A stretch of DNA of 64,000 nt from GCA-2683825 sp965662355 (lineage in GTDB: Bacteria > Planctomycetota > UBA1135 > GCA-002686595). Under the pieces are notes generated by a model that did not search any database, had not been told where the DNA came from, and saw only the letters and a program-made list of their open reading frames with translations. Positions within the stretch are counted from its first letter, which is position 1. Every line of letters starts with the position of its first letter. The translations under genes and the position numbers were made by a program. The stretch spans positions 192,748 to 256,747 of the forward strand of contig CBFIHP010000008.1 of the NCBI GenBank assembly GCA_965662355.1, written 5' to 3'. Below are positions 34,145-45,490 of the stretch, in pieces.

Positions 34145-34448
34145 GATGTTGGGATGGCTCTTTGCAGATGGCTCGTTACAGAAGGGCTGCCCCATAGGTC
34201 GTTACAGAAGGGCTGCCCCATGTAGGTGGGGAATTCGGTGGGAACCGAGGGTGGGGCTGGACTTCCGCGCAAATGCCAGGCCAGGTGGAAAATCATGCTC
34301 ACTGCGTAGAGCGCGAGACACGTGATCCGCCTTCGCGGCGCCTTGCCGGGCCCCCTACGCACATGGGCTATCACCGTCTTCGTCCATGATGTGGACTCGA
34401 AGCTATGGATTCGGACTCAAGTCCCGGACGACCGGTTCGCGAAAGACG
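34145..34448. other. Intergenic stretch with a 26-bp tandem duplication
   Basis: About 300 bp between the putative hemerythrin-like gene and the acyltransferase gene. A 23-bp sequence beginning tcgttacagaagggctgccc occurs at 34173-34195 and 34199-34221 (period 26 bp). No gene, RNA or clear promoter is seen in the rest. Confidence 0.6.
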
Positions 34449-35570
34449 ATGACGTCGCCCATGTCCCCCACCCCTTCCAGCGCGAGCTATCGCCCGCAAC
34501 TCGATGGCCTGCGCACGGTCGCCGTGTTCCTCGTGATGGCCCACCACTGGCTCCCGAAGAACATCACGCGCGGCATTCACTGGGGTGGCATCGGGGTCGA
34601 TCTGTTCTTCTGCCTCAGCGGCTTTCTCATCACCGGCATTCTCCTGAACTGCCGTGGATACATCGCTTCGGGACAACAGGGGATCGGCTACACAGTGCGC
34701 CAGTTTTCGATGCGCCGGCTGGTACGCATCTTCCCCCTCTACTACCTGGTGCTCGCCCTGACGCTGCCGTTCCTGGAAGTCGGCGGCGGCACGCAAGCCT
34801 CGCTCTGGACGTATACGTACAACGTCTACGGTGGGCTCAGCGGAAACCTGAACGGAGCGATCTCGCACTTCTGGTCACTGGCGGTCGAAGAGCAGTTCTA
34901 CCTGCTGTGGCCCTGGATCGTCCTCGCCACGCCGACACGCCTGCTCCCCCATGCCTTGCTGCTTACGACCGCAGTGGGTCCGCTGACGCGCTTTGGATTG
35001 CTGCTGAGCGACGTACCTGTCGAAGCCGTGCGCACCCTGACACCGGCCTGCTTCGACACCCTCGGGCTCGGGTCGCTCCTGGCCTGGATGGTTCATCACC
35101 ACGGACTGGAAGCCGTGGCCCGCGGGCGCATGGCCAAGGGGCTCTTGGCGCTGGGGCTGCCGCTGGCTCTCGCCGGCGCATGGCTGCAGCTGGGACGGCG
35201 CCCCGTGGCCGAGCTGGAGACCTGGCGGGTCATGATCACCTCGACCCGCGCGCCCTTGCTGGCGTGGTTCGTACTCCGCGGAGCCCTCGGTTTCGGTGGA
35301 GTCGCAGGCCGCTTCTTGAGCTCGGGCCCGATGGTCTATCTGGGACGCATCAGCTACGGGCTGTACGTCTATCACGCCTTCGCCCTGTTCCTACCCGGCA
35401 AGTCCCTGCACCCGTTGCTGCGTTTCTGTTTCTGGGGTGCAGCCAGCGTGGCGATGGCCAGCTTGTCCTGGCATCTGTTCGAATCGCGCGTGAACGTGTT
35501 GAAGGATCGCTTTCCGTATCGGAAGCGGAGCGCGGATGGGGAGTCTCCGCCTTCGCAACTGGCTGCCTGA
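34449..35570 (+). CDS. Acyltransferase family 3 membrane protein
   Basis: A 373-aa polytopic enzyme of the family that O-acylates surface sugars (OafA/NodX type). It has the hallmark start YRPQLDGLRTVAVFLVMAHH with the catalytic His in AHHWLP, then GGIGVDLFFCLSGFLITGIL, RRLVRIFPLYYL, and WSLAVEEQFYLLWP. About ten membrane helices cover the protein. The start at MTSPMSPTP was chosen because it places the motif at the usual distance; another ATG lies four codons later. It converges on a divergent paralogue that ends 5 bp away. Confidence 0.9.
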   Translation: MTSPMSPTPSSASYRPQLDGLRTVAVFLVMAHHWLPKNITRGIHWGGIGVDLFFCLSGFLITGILLNCRGYIASGQQGIGYTVRQFSMRRLVRIFPLYYLVLALTLPFLEVGGGTQASLWTYTYNVYGGLSGNLNGAISHFWSLAVEEQFYLLWPWIVLATPTRLLPHALLLTTAVGPLTRFGLLLSDVPVEAVRTLTPACFDTLGLGSLLAWMVHHHGLEAVARGRMAKGLLALGLPLALAGAWLQLGRRPVAELETWRVMITSTRAPLLAWFVLRGALGFGGVAGRFLSSGPMVYLGRISYGLYVYHAFALFLPGKSLHPLLRFCFWGAASVAMASLSWHLFESRVNVLKDRFPYRKRSADGESPPSQLAA

Positions 35571-35575
35571 GTCAC

Positions 35576-36703
35576 TCAGGCAGCCCGCCGCGCATCCTCC
35601 GAGGCAACACTCCCGGGTTCGAGCACCCCTCCTGGAAAGAAGCGGCGAGCGATGCGGCGCTCGAAGAACACGTGCAGGACGACCCCGATCCCGCATGTCA
35701 TCGCTCCCAGTGCCAACACCCCAAAGGGCAGCACCGGCAACGCCATCATCTTGCGTAGAACCGGCGGCGTGAAAGCGTGCGCGAGATAGATGCCGGACGT
35801 TGCGCTCGCCAGCAAACGCACGAACGCCCCGGAGAAGATCCCACCGAACAGCCCTGGGCCCTCCCTCGCACCGAGCACGAGCACGGTGAACAGAAGCGGG
35901 ACCTTGGTCGTGATGACGAAGGTCTCCCACAGGGCACGTTCCCCGCCATGTCGATCGTACTGCAAGACCATGCCCCACACGATCCACGGCACCCCGGCAG
36001 CCAAGAGCCCAAGGCTCCAGCGACTTCCCGCGACCCTCGGTACTCCATGGCGCAGGATCAAGAGACTCGCGAGCGCTCCGGATCCCAGGGCATCGAGCGA
36101 GGTCACGCCGGCACAGCGCAAGACGACCGGAGGGCTCCCGGACGCCGCCAGCACCATGCGGGTCGCGATCCCGAGTCCAATCAGCCCCGCCACCGCGGGC
36201 AAGAGGGCCGGGCGCGACAGGTACACCACGCTCGGAATCCAGAGCACGCAGAACCAAAAGGCGATCGAGGGAGCCCACATATGGGCCAGGGTGCCGGTCA
36301 GCTCGCCCTTCATCGCGGCAAGGAAGTGATAGCTGAAGGTCCACAGCGCGAGATGGGTCTCGTTCGTTGCTTCTGAGGCGAAGAAGATCGCGACGAGGAA
36401 GGCGAAGTAGATCGGCAGTGTCCTGGACGCGAGACGGGCGTAGATCGCCCGCAAGGCCTGTCCGGGCGAGCACCCCGCGGACACCAGGGCGTCGCGCGCC
36501 TGCACGGCGAACCACGTCGTCGAGAAGCCGACGAGGCCGAAGAGTAGCTCGGCTCCGTACGCCCCACGGAGCACGCCGTGGGTCAGGGTTGGGGGAAGCC
36601 AATGATGGGCGCAGACGATGGCCAAGCCGGCCACCCACAGGCCGGCCAGGTGAGAACATTGAAAATCCCCCCAGCCGATCCTACGTCGGGGTTGCTCATG
36701 CAT
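35576..36703 (-). CDS. Divergent acyltransferase-3-like membrane protein
   Basis: A 375-aa polytopic membrane protein clearly related to the neighbouring acyltransferase: AIVCAHHWLPPTLTHGVLRG against VMAHHWLPKNITRGIHWG, and GAELLFGLVGFSTTW against GVDLFFCLSGFLITG. The His-His pair of the active site is kept. The DGLR motif is replaced by HLAGLWVAG, and the SLAVEEQFYLLWP motif has become PSIAFWFCVLWIP, losing both glutamates. It may therefore be inactive or have a changed acceptor. The two genes lie tail to tail. Confidence 0.8.
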   Translation of the reverse strand: MHEQPRRRIGWGDFQCSHLAGLWVAGLAIVCAHHWLPPTLTHGVLRGAYGAELLFGLVGFSTTWFAVQARDALVSAGCSPGQALRAIYARLASRTLPIYFAFLVAIFFASEATNETHLALWTFSYHFLAAMKGELTGTLAHMWAPSIAFWFCVLWIPSVVYLSRPALLPAVAGLIGLGIATRMVLAASGSPPVVLRCAGVTSLDALGSGALASLLILRHGVPRVAGSRWSLGLLAAGVPWIVWGMVLQYDRHGGERALWETFVITTKVPLLFTVLVLGAREGPGLFGGIFSGAFVRLLASATSGIYLAHAFTPPVLRKMMALPVLPFGVLALGAMTCGIGVVLHVFFERRIARRFFPGGVLEPGSVASEDARRAA

Positions 36704-37095
36704 CGTTCCCTAGATATCGGCTCTGGCGCAAGAAAGCCTGATTCCGAGCTGGAAAACACAAGTCACTCGCCGAGACAACCGCCTTCCGGGGTGGAAGTGG
36801 GTGTCTGCTCCACCCCAGTTAGCCCAGTCGAGACCAGTTAGCCCAGTCGAGACCAGTTAGCCCAGTCGAAACCAGTTAGCCCAGTCGAGACCAAATAGCC
36901 CAGTCGAGACCAAATGCATACGCAGTATAGCCCACTATCACATCCCTAGGCATTAGCGAGAATGATGTCCTCAAGGGAGGTGCGAGTCGGTATGCCCCTC
37001 CCAGCCACCACTAGGAAGTCCTTACGCGTTGTCTCGTCTCTCCATCCGCGTCGTCGCGTTTCCCTAAGATTGATCGACACAACCCCCGGTACACC
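36704..37095. promoter_or_regulatory. Divergent intergenic region upstream of the multicopper oxidase
   Basis: This 392-bp region separates the divergent acyltransferase-like gene and the multicopper oxidase gene. Its main feature is the 19-bp tandem array listed separately. The stretch from 36960 to 37095 holds no recognisable operator, and I see no clear promoter boxes. Confidence 0.5.
36816..36910. repeat. Five tandem copies of a 19-bp repeat
   Basis: The unit cagttagcccagtcgagac is repeated without spacers. Units 1, 2 and 4 are identical, unit 3 has one change (cgaaac), and unit 5 begins caaata in place of cagtta. A sixth unit is cut off after caaat. The absence of spacers rules out a CRISPR array. 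It may be a minisatellite or a cluster of regulator binding sites for the oxidase promoter. Confidence 0.95.
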
Positions 37096-39918
<2,823 letters not shown>

Positions 39919-39941
39919 GACTAGGGTGTCCCCGACACAAC

Positions 39942-39983
39942 GACGAAAGTCATTAGACGAAAGTCATAAGACGAAAGTCATTA
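39942..39983. repeat. Three tandem copies of a 14-bp repeat before the Sco-cytochrome gene
   Basis: The unit gacgaaagtcatta is present three times in a row (the middle one ends ataa) directly before the ATG of the Sco-cytochrome c gene. It fills most of the leader and may affect translation or host a binding site. Confidence 0.9.
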
Positions 39984-39984
39984 G

Positions 39985-41226
39985 ATGAAGATCTCTGGCG
40001 ATACCATGCGAACGTCCCCCCTCTTCTCCCCGCTCATTGGCGCACTCCTCTGTGCTTTCCTCCTGCCGGTCGCGGCGCAGGAGGTGAACACCTCGGCCGG
40101 AGCTCGTTGGGGCGCCAACTACTTCCCTAACGTGCCTCTCACGACACATGAGGGGGAGGAGGTGCGCTTCTTCGACGACCTCATCAAGGACAAGGTCGTG
40201 GTGATCAATTTCATCTACACCACCTGCCCCGACGCCTGTCCGCTGGAAACGGCCCGCTTGCTGGAGGTGGCTGGCATCCTCGGGGATCGCGTGGGACGGG
40301 ACGTGTTTCTGTACTCCATCTCGATCGATCCCGAGGTAGACACGCCCGAGGTTCTGGCTCAGTACGCAAAGAACTACCAGACCGGACCGGGTTGGACCTT
40401 CCTGACCGGCAAGGAAGAGGACGTAACGCGGCTGCGCGTCAAGCTGGGCCTCTACATGGATGACATCCAGGCGGAGGACTCCAACGACCACAACCTCTCG
40501 TTGATCATCGGCAATCAGGCCACCGGACGCTGGATGAAGCGTTCTCCCTTCGAGAACGCCTATGTGCTCGCCAACCAAGTCGGCGACTGGCTGCACAACT
40601 GGAAGAGCGCTCGCGAGTCGGATCGCTCCTACGAGGACGCCCCCGAATTACGCGAGATCTCCAAGGGCGAGGGGCTCTTCCGCACGCGCTGCAGCGTCTG
40701 CCACACGATCGGCCCCGGCGACGGTATCTTCCGGGCCGGCCCGAACCTGCTCGGTGTCACGCAGAAACGCGAGGCTGAATGGCTCGATCGATGGCTGGCG
40801 GCACCCAGCGAGATGCTCGCCTCCGGTGATCCCACGGCCCTGGAGCTTTTCCGTGCTTACAACGAGGTGTCGATGCCCGATCTCAAGTTGAACAAGCTCG
40901 AGCGCAACTACCTCCTGGAGTACATCGCCACCGAATCCCGCAGGGTCGAGCAGACCTTCAAGGCGGAAGCCATCGAGCCTCCGGTCAACGAAGACGCTCC
41001 CAGCTGCTGTCAGAAGAACGAAGGCCCTGTCATCGAGGATTCCGACGAGCCCGTCAGCGACGGTGTGGACGAAACCACGGGCGTGGAGGGTGTTCCTGGC
41101 GAATCCTCCGGGCAACCCACCTACCATGGTCGCAAAACCCTGGGCACGATGTCCTGGGTATCGATCGGGATTGGGTGCTTCCTGGGCTTTGCTACCTTGC
41201 TCATGAAGTTCCGCGGAATGCTCTAG
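39985..41226 (+). CDS. Sco (SenC/PrrC)-cytochrome c fusion protein with C-terminal membrane anchor
   Basis: A 413-aa exported protein with two domains. The N-terminal Sco domain has the copper site CPDAC (81-85) and the ligand H169 in SNDHNLSL on a thioredoxin fold (VVVINFIYTTCP). A class I cytochrome c domain follows, with haem site CSVCH (236-240) and probable axial M297 (SMPDL). A Glu/Pro-rich linker and one membrane helix (about 388-408) close the protein. Sco proteins deliver copper or act as thiol redox proteins, so this could load or donate electrons from the neighbouring multicopper oxidase, 66 bp upstream. An ATG seven codons later gives a more typical signal peptide and may be the true start. 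Confidence 0.9.
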   Translation: MKISGDTMRTSPLFSPLIGALLCAFLLPVAAQEVNTSAGARWGANYFPNVPLTTHEGEEVRFFDDLIKDKVVVINFIYTTCPDACPLETARLLEVAGILGDRVGRDVFLYSISIDPEVDTPEVLAQYAKNYQTGPGWTFLTGKEEDVTRLRVKLGLYMDDIQAEDSNDHNLSLIIGNQATGRWMKRSPFENAYVLANQVGDWLHNWKSARESDRSYEDAPELREISKGEGLFRTRCSVCHTIGPGDGIFRAGPNLLGVTQKREAEWLDRWLAAPSEMLASGDPTALELFRAYNEVSMPDLKLNKLERNYLLEYIATESRRVEQTFKAEAIEPPVNEDAPSCCQKNEGPVIEDSDEPVSDGVDETTGVEGVPGESSGQPTYHGRKTLGTMSWVSIGIGCFLGFATLLMKFRGML

Positions 41227-41857
41227 CCCTCCACGGACGCACGAGCTCCTGACCCAGCGGAGGTGTCCGGATTGTCATTCCGAGCTTGGGCCTGCAAGCA
41301 AGCCGAGTGCTTGCAACGACCTACGTCGTCTCACGAGACTCCTGGTCAGGCCATTGGACAGGAGGAAATTCTCTCGACCCTCTCTCTTGGTCTGCTTTTC
41401 CGGATCCGCGGGGGGCTGGAGCGCGATATGCGTCCCGCTATTGCCTTGGAAGAGAGCACCTGAAAGGAAGCGCACGCTGTTCGCGGCGCGCCCCAAAAAG
41501 AAAACCCCCCGCCGACCTAAGGGTGACGAGGGGATCCCATGGGGAGTAGCGCCATGCTCAGTCGTTGCCCCTCTCCCGGTTGATGAAATAGCAGTAAGAC
41601 CAAGGGTGAAGCGGGGAACACTGAGCCGCCACAGCAAACCTAACCCACTCGCGAGCTCGGGGGCGGACCCGTTGGTTTCGGGCTGGATCTGCAAGTCCCC
41701 TGCGTACGTGTGTCCGAGTTGGGAAGCAATAACCCCCCGGGGACACCCCGACACTAAAACATCCTGGGTGTCGACCGGGCTTGTCTAGCTGAACCAGGCT
41801 AGGCAGCGCTCGAGGATCATCCGAGCGCTGCCAAGGGAATGGGGAGAGGCCGTTGAG
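41227..41857. other. Intergenic stretch without a recognisable gene
   Basis: About 630 bp between two convergent genes. The frames present on either strand are short, low-complexity and without known motifs. The right end holds a hairpin (listed separately). A short CCCCGACAC motif at about 41746 also occurs just before the 14-bp repeats at 39930. I see nothing else. Confidence 0.6.
41802..41832 (-). terminator. Hairpin downstream of the di-haem peroxidase gene
   Basis: Perfect 11-bp stem (GGCAGCGCTCG with CGAGCGCTGCC) and a 9-base loop, 26 bp past the stop of the minus-strand peroxidase gene. No U run follows, so terminator function is likely but not certain. Confidence 0.5.
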
Positions 41858-44806
41858 CTAGAACGTGTGCGTGACTACGTTTGTTACTCCACAACTGGCA
41901 ACGTCGATGGCCTGGAAATGTAACGTCGTGCCCGCAAAGGAATACGGCGGAGTTGCCTTGAAGTCCGAGTTGCCATCCGGCGTCATCGCTATGAAGATCA
42001 CCCGAGGTTTGCTGAGTCCGGTTTGGATTCCATCAATGCAAGTCGATAGGCCGATGACCGTGGATCCTGCGCTACGTGCTATTGCCAAGGCTACGAAGCC
42101 GCCGGGGGTTGCACCGCTAACAGAGACAGTGTTCTGGATACCGACCAATCCCGGCGTTATGGGCGAGAGCGCCAGGACAGGCGTCGGCGGCGGCGGCGGT
42201 ACCGGTTCGCCTGTTACGGCGTCGAAGTGATCCAGACCGGGCTGACCTTCGATGCTGGAAATGCCGAGGTAGTTCGGCAACGGTGTTGCCCTACCGGCCG
42301 CGCCGACAGCCTCTACATGGAGGAAGCGGGCGTCGCTGAGGAGCACATCTCGCCCGCCGGTGTTGTCGGGCGCGGTGCCATCCAGCGGAACGATGATTTC
42401 CGGATGGTCAAACGGAGCTCGCGCGTATTTAACCCGCTCGTCGGTCATGGCCAAGAGGAAATCGACCAGTGCTGCCTTGTCACTCTCTGTCAGGAAGGTC
42501 TCGAATTCGACATGCAAGTCCCGGATGAGAGGATCCCGTTCCGATTCGTTCGTGATGGGGAAGTCCCCGCCTCTTGCATAGAAATCAATGAGCTGACGCA
42601 GCGTGAGGATGCCGCCATTGTGCATGTAGGGGCCAGTCAGCTCGATGTTCTTGAGGCTCGGGACCTTGAAGCTACCTCGGCTTCCAATGCGGTTCGGATT
42701 CGGGAACGTGCCGGAAGGCAATAGTAGGAAAGGGGAAGGCGCGATCGTGTCGGGCAGGAAGACCGACGTGTTGATATTGGGGAAGACAGCACCCACCGGA
42801 AAGTCGTTGACAAACGGCGCCAGGTGTGCGGGAAGCGGGGGGAGGGGACTCAGGGGGTCCAGAAACACCCCAACAGGGAAACCGGCATTGTGCAGAGCCA
42901 GAGCCGGAATCGAGAGCGGATAGCCAAACCCGTCAAGCACACCGCGACCGAGGTCTTCATCGATGGGCCGAACGCCGATGTTATAGATGCCCTTGTCCAT
43001 GAGGGCGATCCCCTGGGGCATGGCGATCCCGTCCAGGTCCTGGTTCATTGTGTCCATTTCCATTGCGACGGTAGCGTTCGAATTCAAAGCACTTTCCAGC
43101 AGGAAGCCCGACAGGAGCTTGTCCTCGCCGGTAACCAGGTCCGGCGGGAACGCTCCGTGGATGTTCGTGATGGAGTGCTCTGTGAGGTCAGGCCCGAAGT
43201 GACATATGTTGCAGCTTCCGCCCCGACCGAGTGGGTTCTTCCGGGAGAGGTTCGTGTTCTGGAAGATGTCGTACCCCAGCAGTTGGCGCTCGCTGAGACC
43301 CACGACCTGGACACCTGGCGTTGACGGATCGATGTCTTCTACTATTCCGAGGAACTCATCGGGATTTGCGTCGTGGAAGCGGTCGAAGGGCGAATCGTCC
43401 GGCATGAGGATCTGCGTATACGCCTGAACCGACAGCCCGAAGAACAGGCTGAAGTTACCTTCCTTCTGTGTGTATTCGGACGTCGAGACTGCGTTCACGG
43501 GTGCGTTCACGATGTTCAGCCATTGACCATCGAAAGCATCTGCTGCATCGACAATGGGTTGGAGGTGGGAGCTCGTGTTCGACCACAGATCCGTGTTGAA
43601 GGCCAGTTCGACCAGCTCGGCGTAGGAGATGTTGAGCCCCGGCATTCCAGGAGTCGTGTTCTGATTCGAAAGCGGACCCAGGACGCTATCGGTGGTGTCG
43701 ACGAGTTGGTTCGCCAGGGGGACCACGTTCGACTGCAAGAGCTTCTTGCCGATCTTGGCCCAGTTGCGTCCGTCAAACGACATCTCGAAGTTGCTCAAGG
43801 CAGGCCCAGTCGCGAGTGAAGCCATGCTCGAGAAGCGAATCAGTTGGCGTGTTGGCTCGAGCCCTGCAGTTCCATCGACAAAGATATGAGGGAAGGGATC
43901 GGAAGCGCCATGCGGACTGCCGCCGTTGAAATCATGTCGTCCGCGGCCATCCCAGAAGTTGTCGTAGTTGTGAGCGGCGCCGAACACGGTAGGAGTATTG
44001 CGAGCCTCGACCCTGCGGACGCCCTGAAAAGCGGGGCCGACGGGATCGGCTTCTTCGATTCCGATGTCGGGCTTGAGGACCGGCGGGTTGGTGCCGGCGA
44101 TGAACGCATCGGCGCCCGGCGCCGGGATATCGTCGAACTTGCGCCACCTGACTCCCATTGAGGAAAGCACGTCGTTCGAATCGCTCACCACGTTTTCGGG
44201 GTTGAGCAGAGGCTCACCAGCGACATTAGGGTCTGCCAGCCTGTGGAAGGGAAAGTCCGCGGCGGTGACAGTCTCATTGGGACCGCGAATTTCGAGTTGG
44301 TCGTCTCCGGCAATGGTTCCGGGGTTTAGTTGGTTCTTGACCCGGTTGTCGGCCCCGGCGTGGAAGTGACATGACGCACATGCCTGAACACCATCGCTCC
44401 CTAGCTGCATGTCCCAGAACAGCGCTTTGCCGAGACGCACCGCTGCGATGCGATCCGCGATGAAATCCGTCTCGTTCAGAGGAACTTCAAAGGCACGATT
44501 CGGCTCCCCCGCGACGAACGGCGCCGTACCCACGGCAGGAATCTCGTAGGAGATTTCGGCTCCGTCCATGAGCAACGGCTGGTCCGTTAATGTGTTGATG
44601 TACAGTGAGTGAGTAGCGAGACCGGGTATTGGATCCAGCCCAGGGAAAAGCGTTCTTTCCTCTGGAAGTGCTTCCATCGGGTTCTTGAGGATGTGGATCA
44701 TCTCCTCGTTCGATGGAATCGCCTTTAGTGACTGGGCGGAAGTTATGGATGACACGGCAGCCGCTGCAAACAGCAAGCGAGTAGCCCAGTAGAACGATGA
44801 ACGCAT
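41858..44806 (-). CDS. Large secreted di-haem cytochrome c peroxidase (MauG-like)
   Basis: A 982-aa protein with a signal peptide (MRSSFYWATRLLF...SAQ). It has two haem-binding sites, CASCH in QACASCHFHAGADNR and CNICH in GSCNICHFGPD. The MauG/CcpA family features RLGKALFWDMQLGSDG, NTPTVFGAAHNYDNFWDGR and LKNIELTGPYMHNGG are present. It is two to three times the usual length because of insertions between and after the haem sites. After a Pro-rich linker the last 100 residues form a domain shared with the multicopper oxidase (ending TNVVTHTF). The ATG after AAAGAGGT was chosen over an ATG ten codons upstream. A role in peroxide reduction or in oxidation of a secreted substrate is likely. Confidence 0.9.
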   Translation of the reverse strand: MRSSFYWATRLLFAAAAVSSITSAQSLKAIPSNEEMIHILKNPMEALPEERTLFPGLDPIPGLATHSLYINTLTDQPLLMDGAEISYEIPAVGTAPFVAGEPNRAFEVPLNETDFIADRIAAVRLGKALFWDMQLGSDGVQACASCHFHAGADNRVKNQLNPGTIAGDDQLEIRGPNETVTAADFPFHRLADPNVAGEPLLNPENVVSDSNDVLSSMGVRWRKFDDIPAPGADAFIAGTNPPVLKPDIGIEEADPVGPAFQGVRRVEARNTPTVFGAAHNYDNFWDGRGRHDFNGGSPHGASDPFPHIFVDGTAGLEPTRQLIRFSSMASLATGPALSNFEMSFDGRNWAKIGKKLLQSNVVPLANQLVDTTDSVLGPLSNQNTTPGMPGLNISYAELVELAFNTDLWSNTSSHLQPIVDAADAFDGQWLNIVNAPVNAVSTSEYTQKEGNFSLFFGLSVQAYTQILMPDDSPFDRFHDANPDEFLGIVEDIDPSTPGVQVVGLSERQLLGYDIFQNTNLSRKNPLGRGGSCNICHFGPDLTEHSITNIHGAFPPDLVTGEDKLLSGFLLESALNSNATVAMEMDTMNQDLDGIAMPQGIALMDKGIYNIGVRPIDEDLGRGVLDGFGYPLSIPALALHNAGFPVGVFLDPLSPLPPLPAHLAPFVNDFPVGAVFPNINTSVFLPDTIAPSPFLLLPSGTFPNPNRIGSRGSFKVPSLKNIELTGPYMHNGGILTLRQLIDFYARGGDFPITNESERDPLIRDLHVEFETFLTESDKAALVDFLLAMTDERVKYARAPFDHPEIIVPLDGTAPDNTGGRDVLLSDARFLHVEAVGAAGRATPLPNYLGISSIEGQPGLDHFDAVTGEPVPPPPPTPVLALSPITPGLVGIQNTVSVSGATPGGFVALAIARSAGSTVIGLSTCIDGIQTGLSKPRVIFIAMTPDGNSDFKATPPYSFAGTTLHFQAIDVASCGVTNVVTHTF

Positions 44807-45490
44807 AATGACCTCTTTGATTCGTAGTACCCACAACTGGATGGGATAGAGCGAGCCTGATGTGAAGGCCTGCTCAGCTTAGTGGTACAGCTCAAACCTA
44901 CTCTCCGGGCGCACTACGATATTGATGCAGCCTTGAATTTTCGAATGGGCCAAGTTCATTCAGATTGGGCGGTGAAAATATTTGGTGGTCATTGTCGAGT
45001 GATGAGAAAACTTCTCTGGAAGCAAGCATGAACTGGACGAGTCCTACATTTAACATCACTCTGCCGGGTACCGGATCAGAGTAGTCCGAGGCTGGGTGAG
45101 CGCGGCGAAGACACGGCAACGTTGGCCGGTCTCGTTCAGGTTGGTGATGGTCCTCCGCCGCCGCCGCCGGGGACCCGCAAAATCGAATTCCTTGCACAAC
45201 CACGTCGCGGGCTCTGCACCCGGGTTTCCGCCAGCGTGTAGAGCAGGAAACGTAACGACCGGCGTTGAGTGTTGTTTCGGTTTGAGAAACAGATTCCCTG
45301 CTTGCGGCGGACTGGGAAGTATTGCGTAGCCGAGTTTAGGCTTCGGGAACAGTTTGCTAGGGCGTTCAAATTCCAAGGCCCGCGCGCGTGAAAGGGGCAA
45401 GCCTTAGCCGAGTAGGGATCGATTGGCGATTACATTTTGGTGAGCAGTAAAACCCTGGGAACTCCCCACCTTCCAAAAGTACCAAGACAA
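44807..45490. promoter_or_regulatory. Divergent intergenic region between the two di-haem peroxidase genes
   Basis: About 680 bp of lower GC than its surroundings. It must hold promoters for both peroxidase genes. Frames inside it are short and unrelated to known proteins. I could not identify promoter boxes or operators. Confidence 0.4.

Noticed and set aside
34322..35758. 478-codon plus-strand frame overlapping the acyltransferase gene
   Set aside because: It is another frame of the same DNA; the chosen frame has the acyltransferase motifs and membrane helices, while this one is Arg/Pro-rich with none.
36816..36910. CRISPR array
   Set aside because: The 19-bp units abut one another without spacers, and there are no cas genes in the window.
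41275..41754. 159-codon minus-strand frame in the intergenic region
   Set aside because: There is no domain, signal peptide or ribosome binding site, and composition is irregular. It was kept as intergenic.
39925..41757. REP-like pair at 39925 and 41741 (GTGTCCCCGACAC and GACACCCCGACAC)
   Set aside because: Only about nine bases are shared, there is no clear palindrome in common and no transposase. It was too weak to list as an element.
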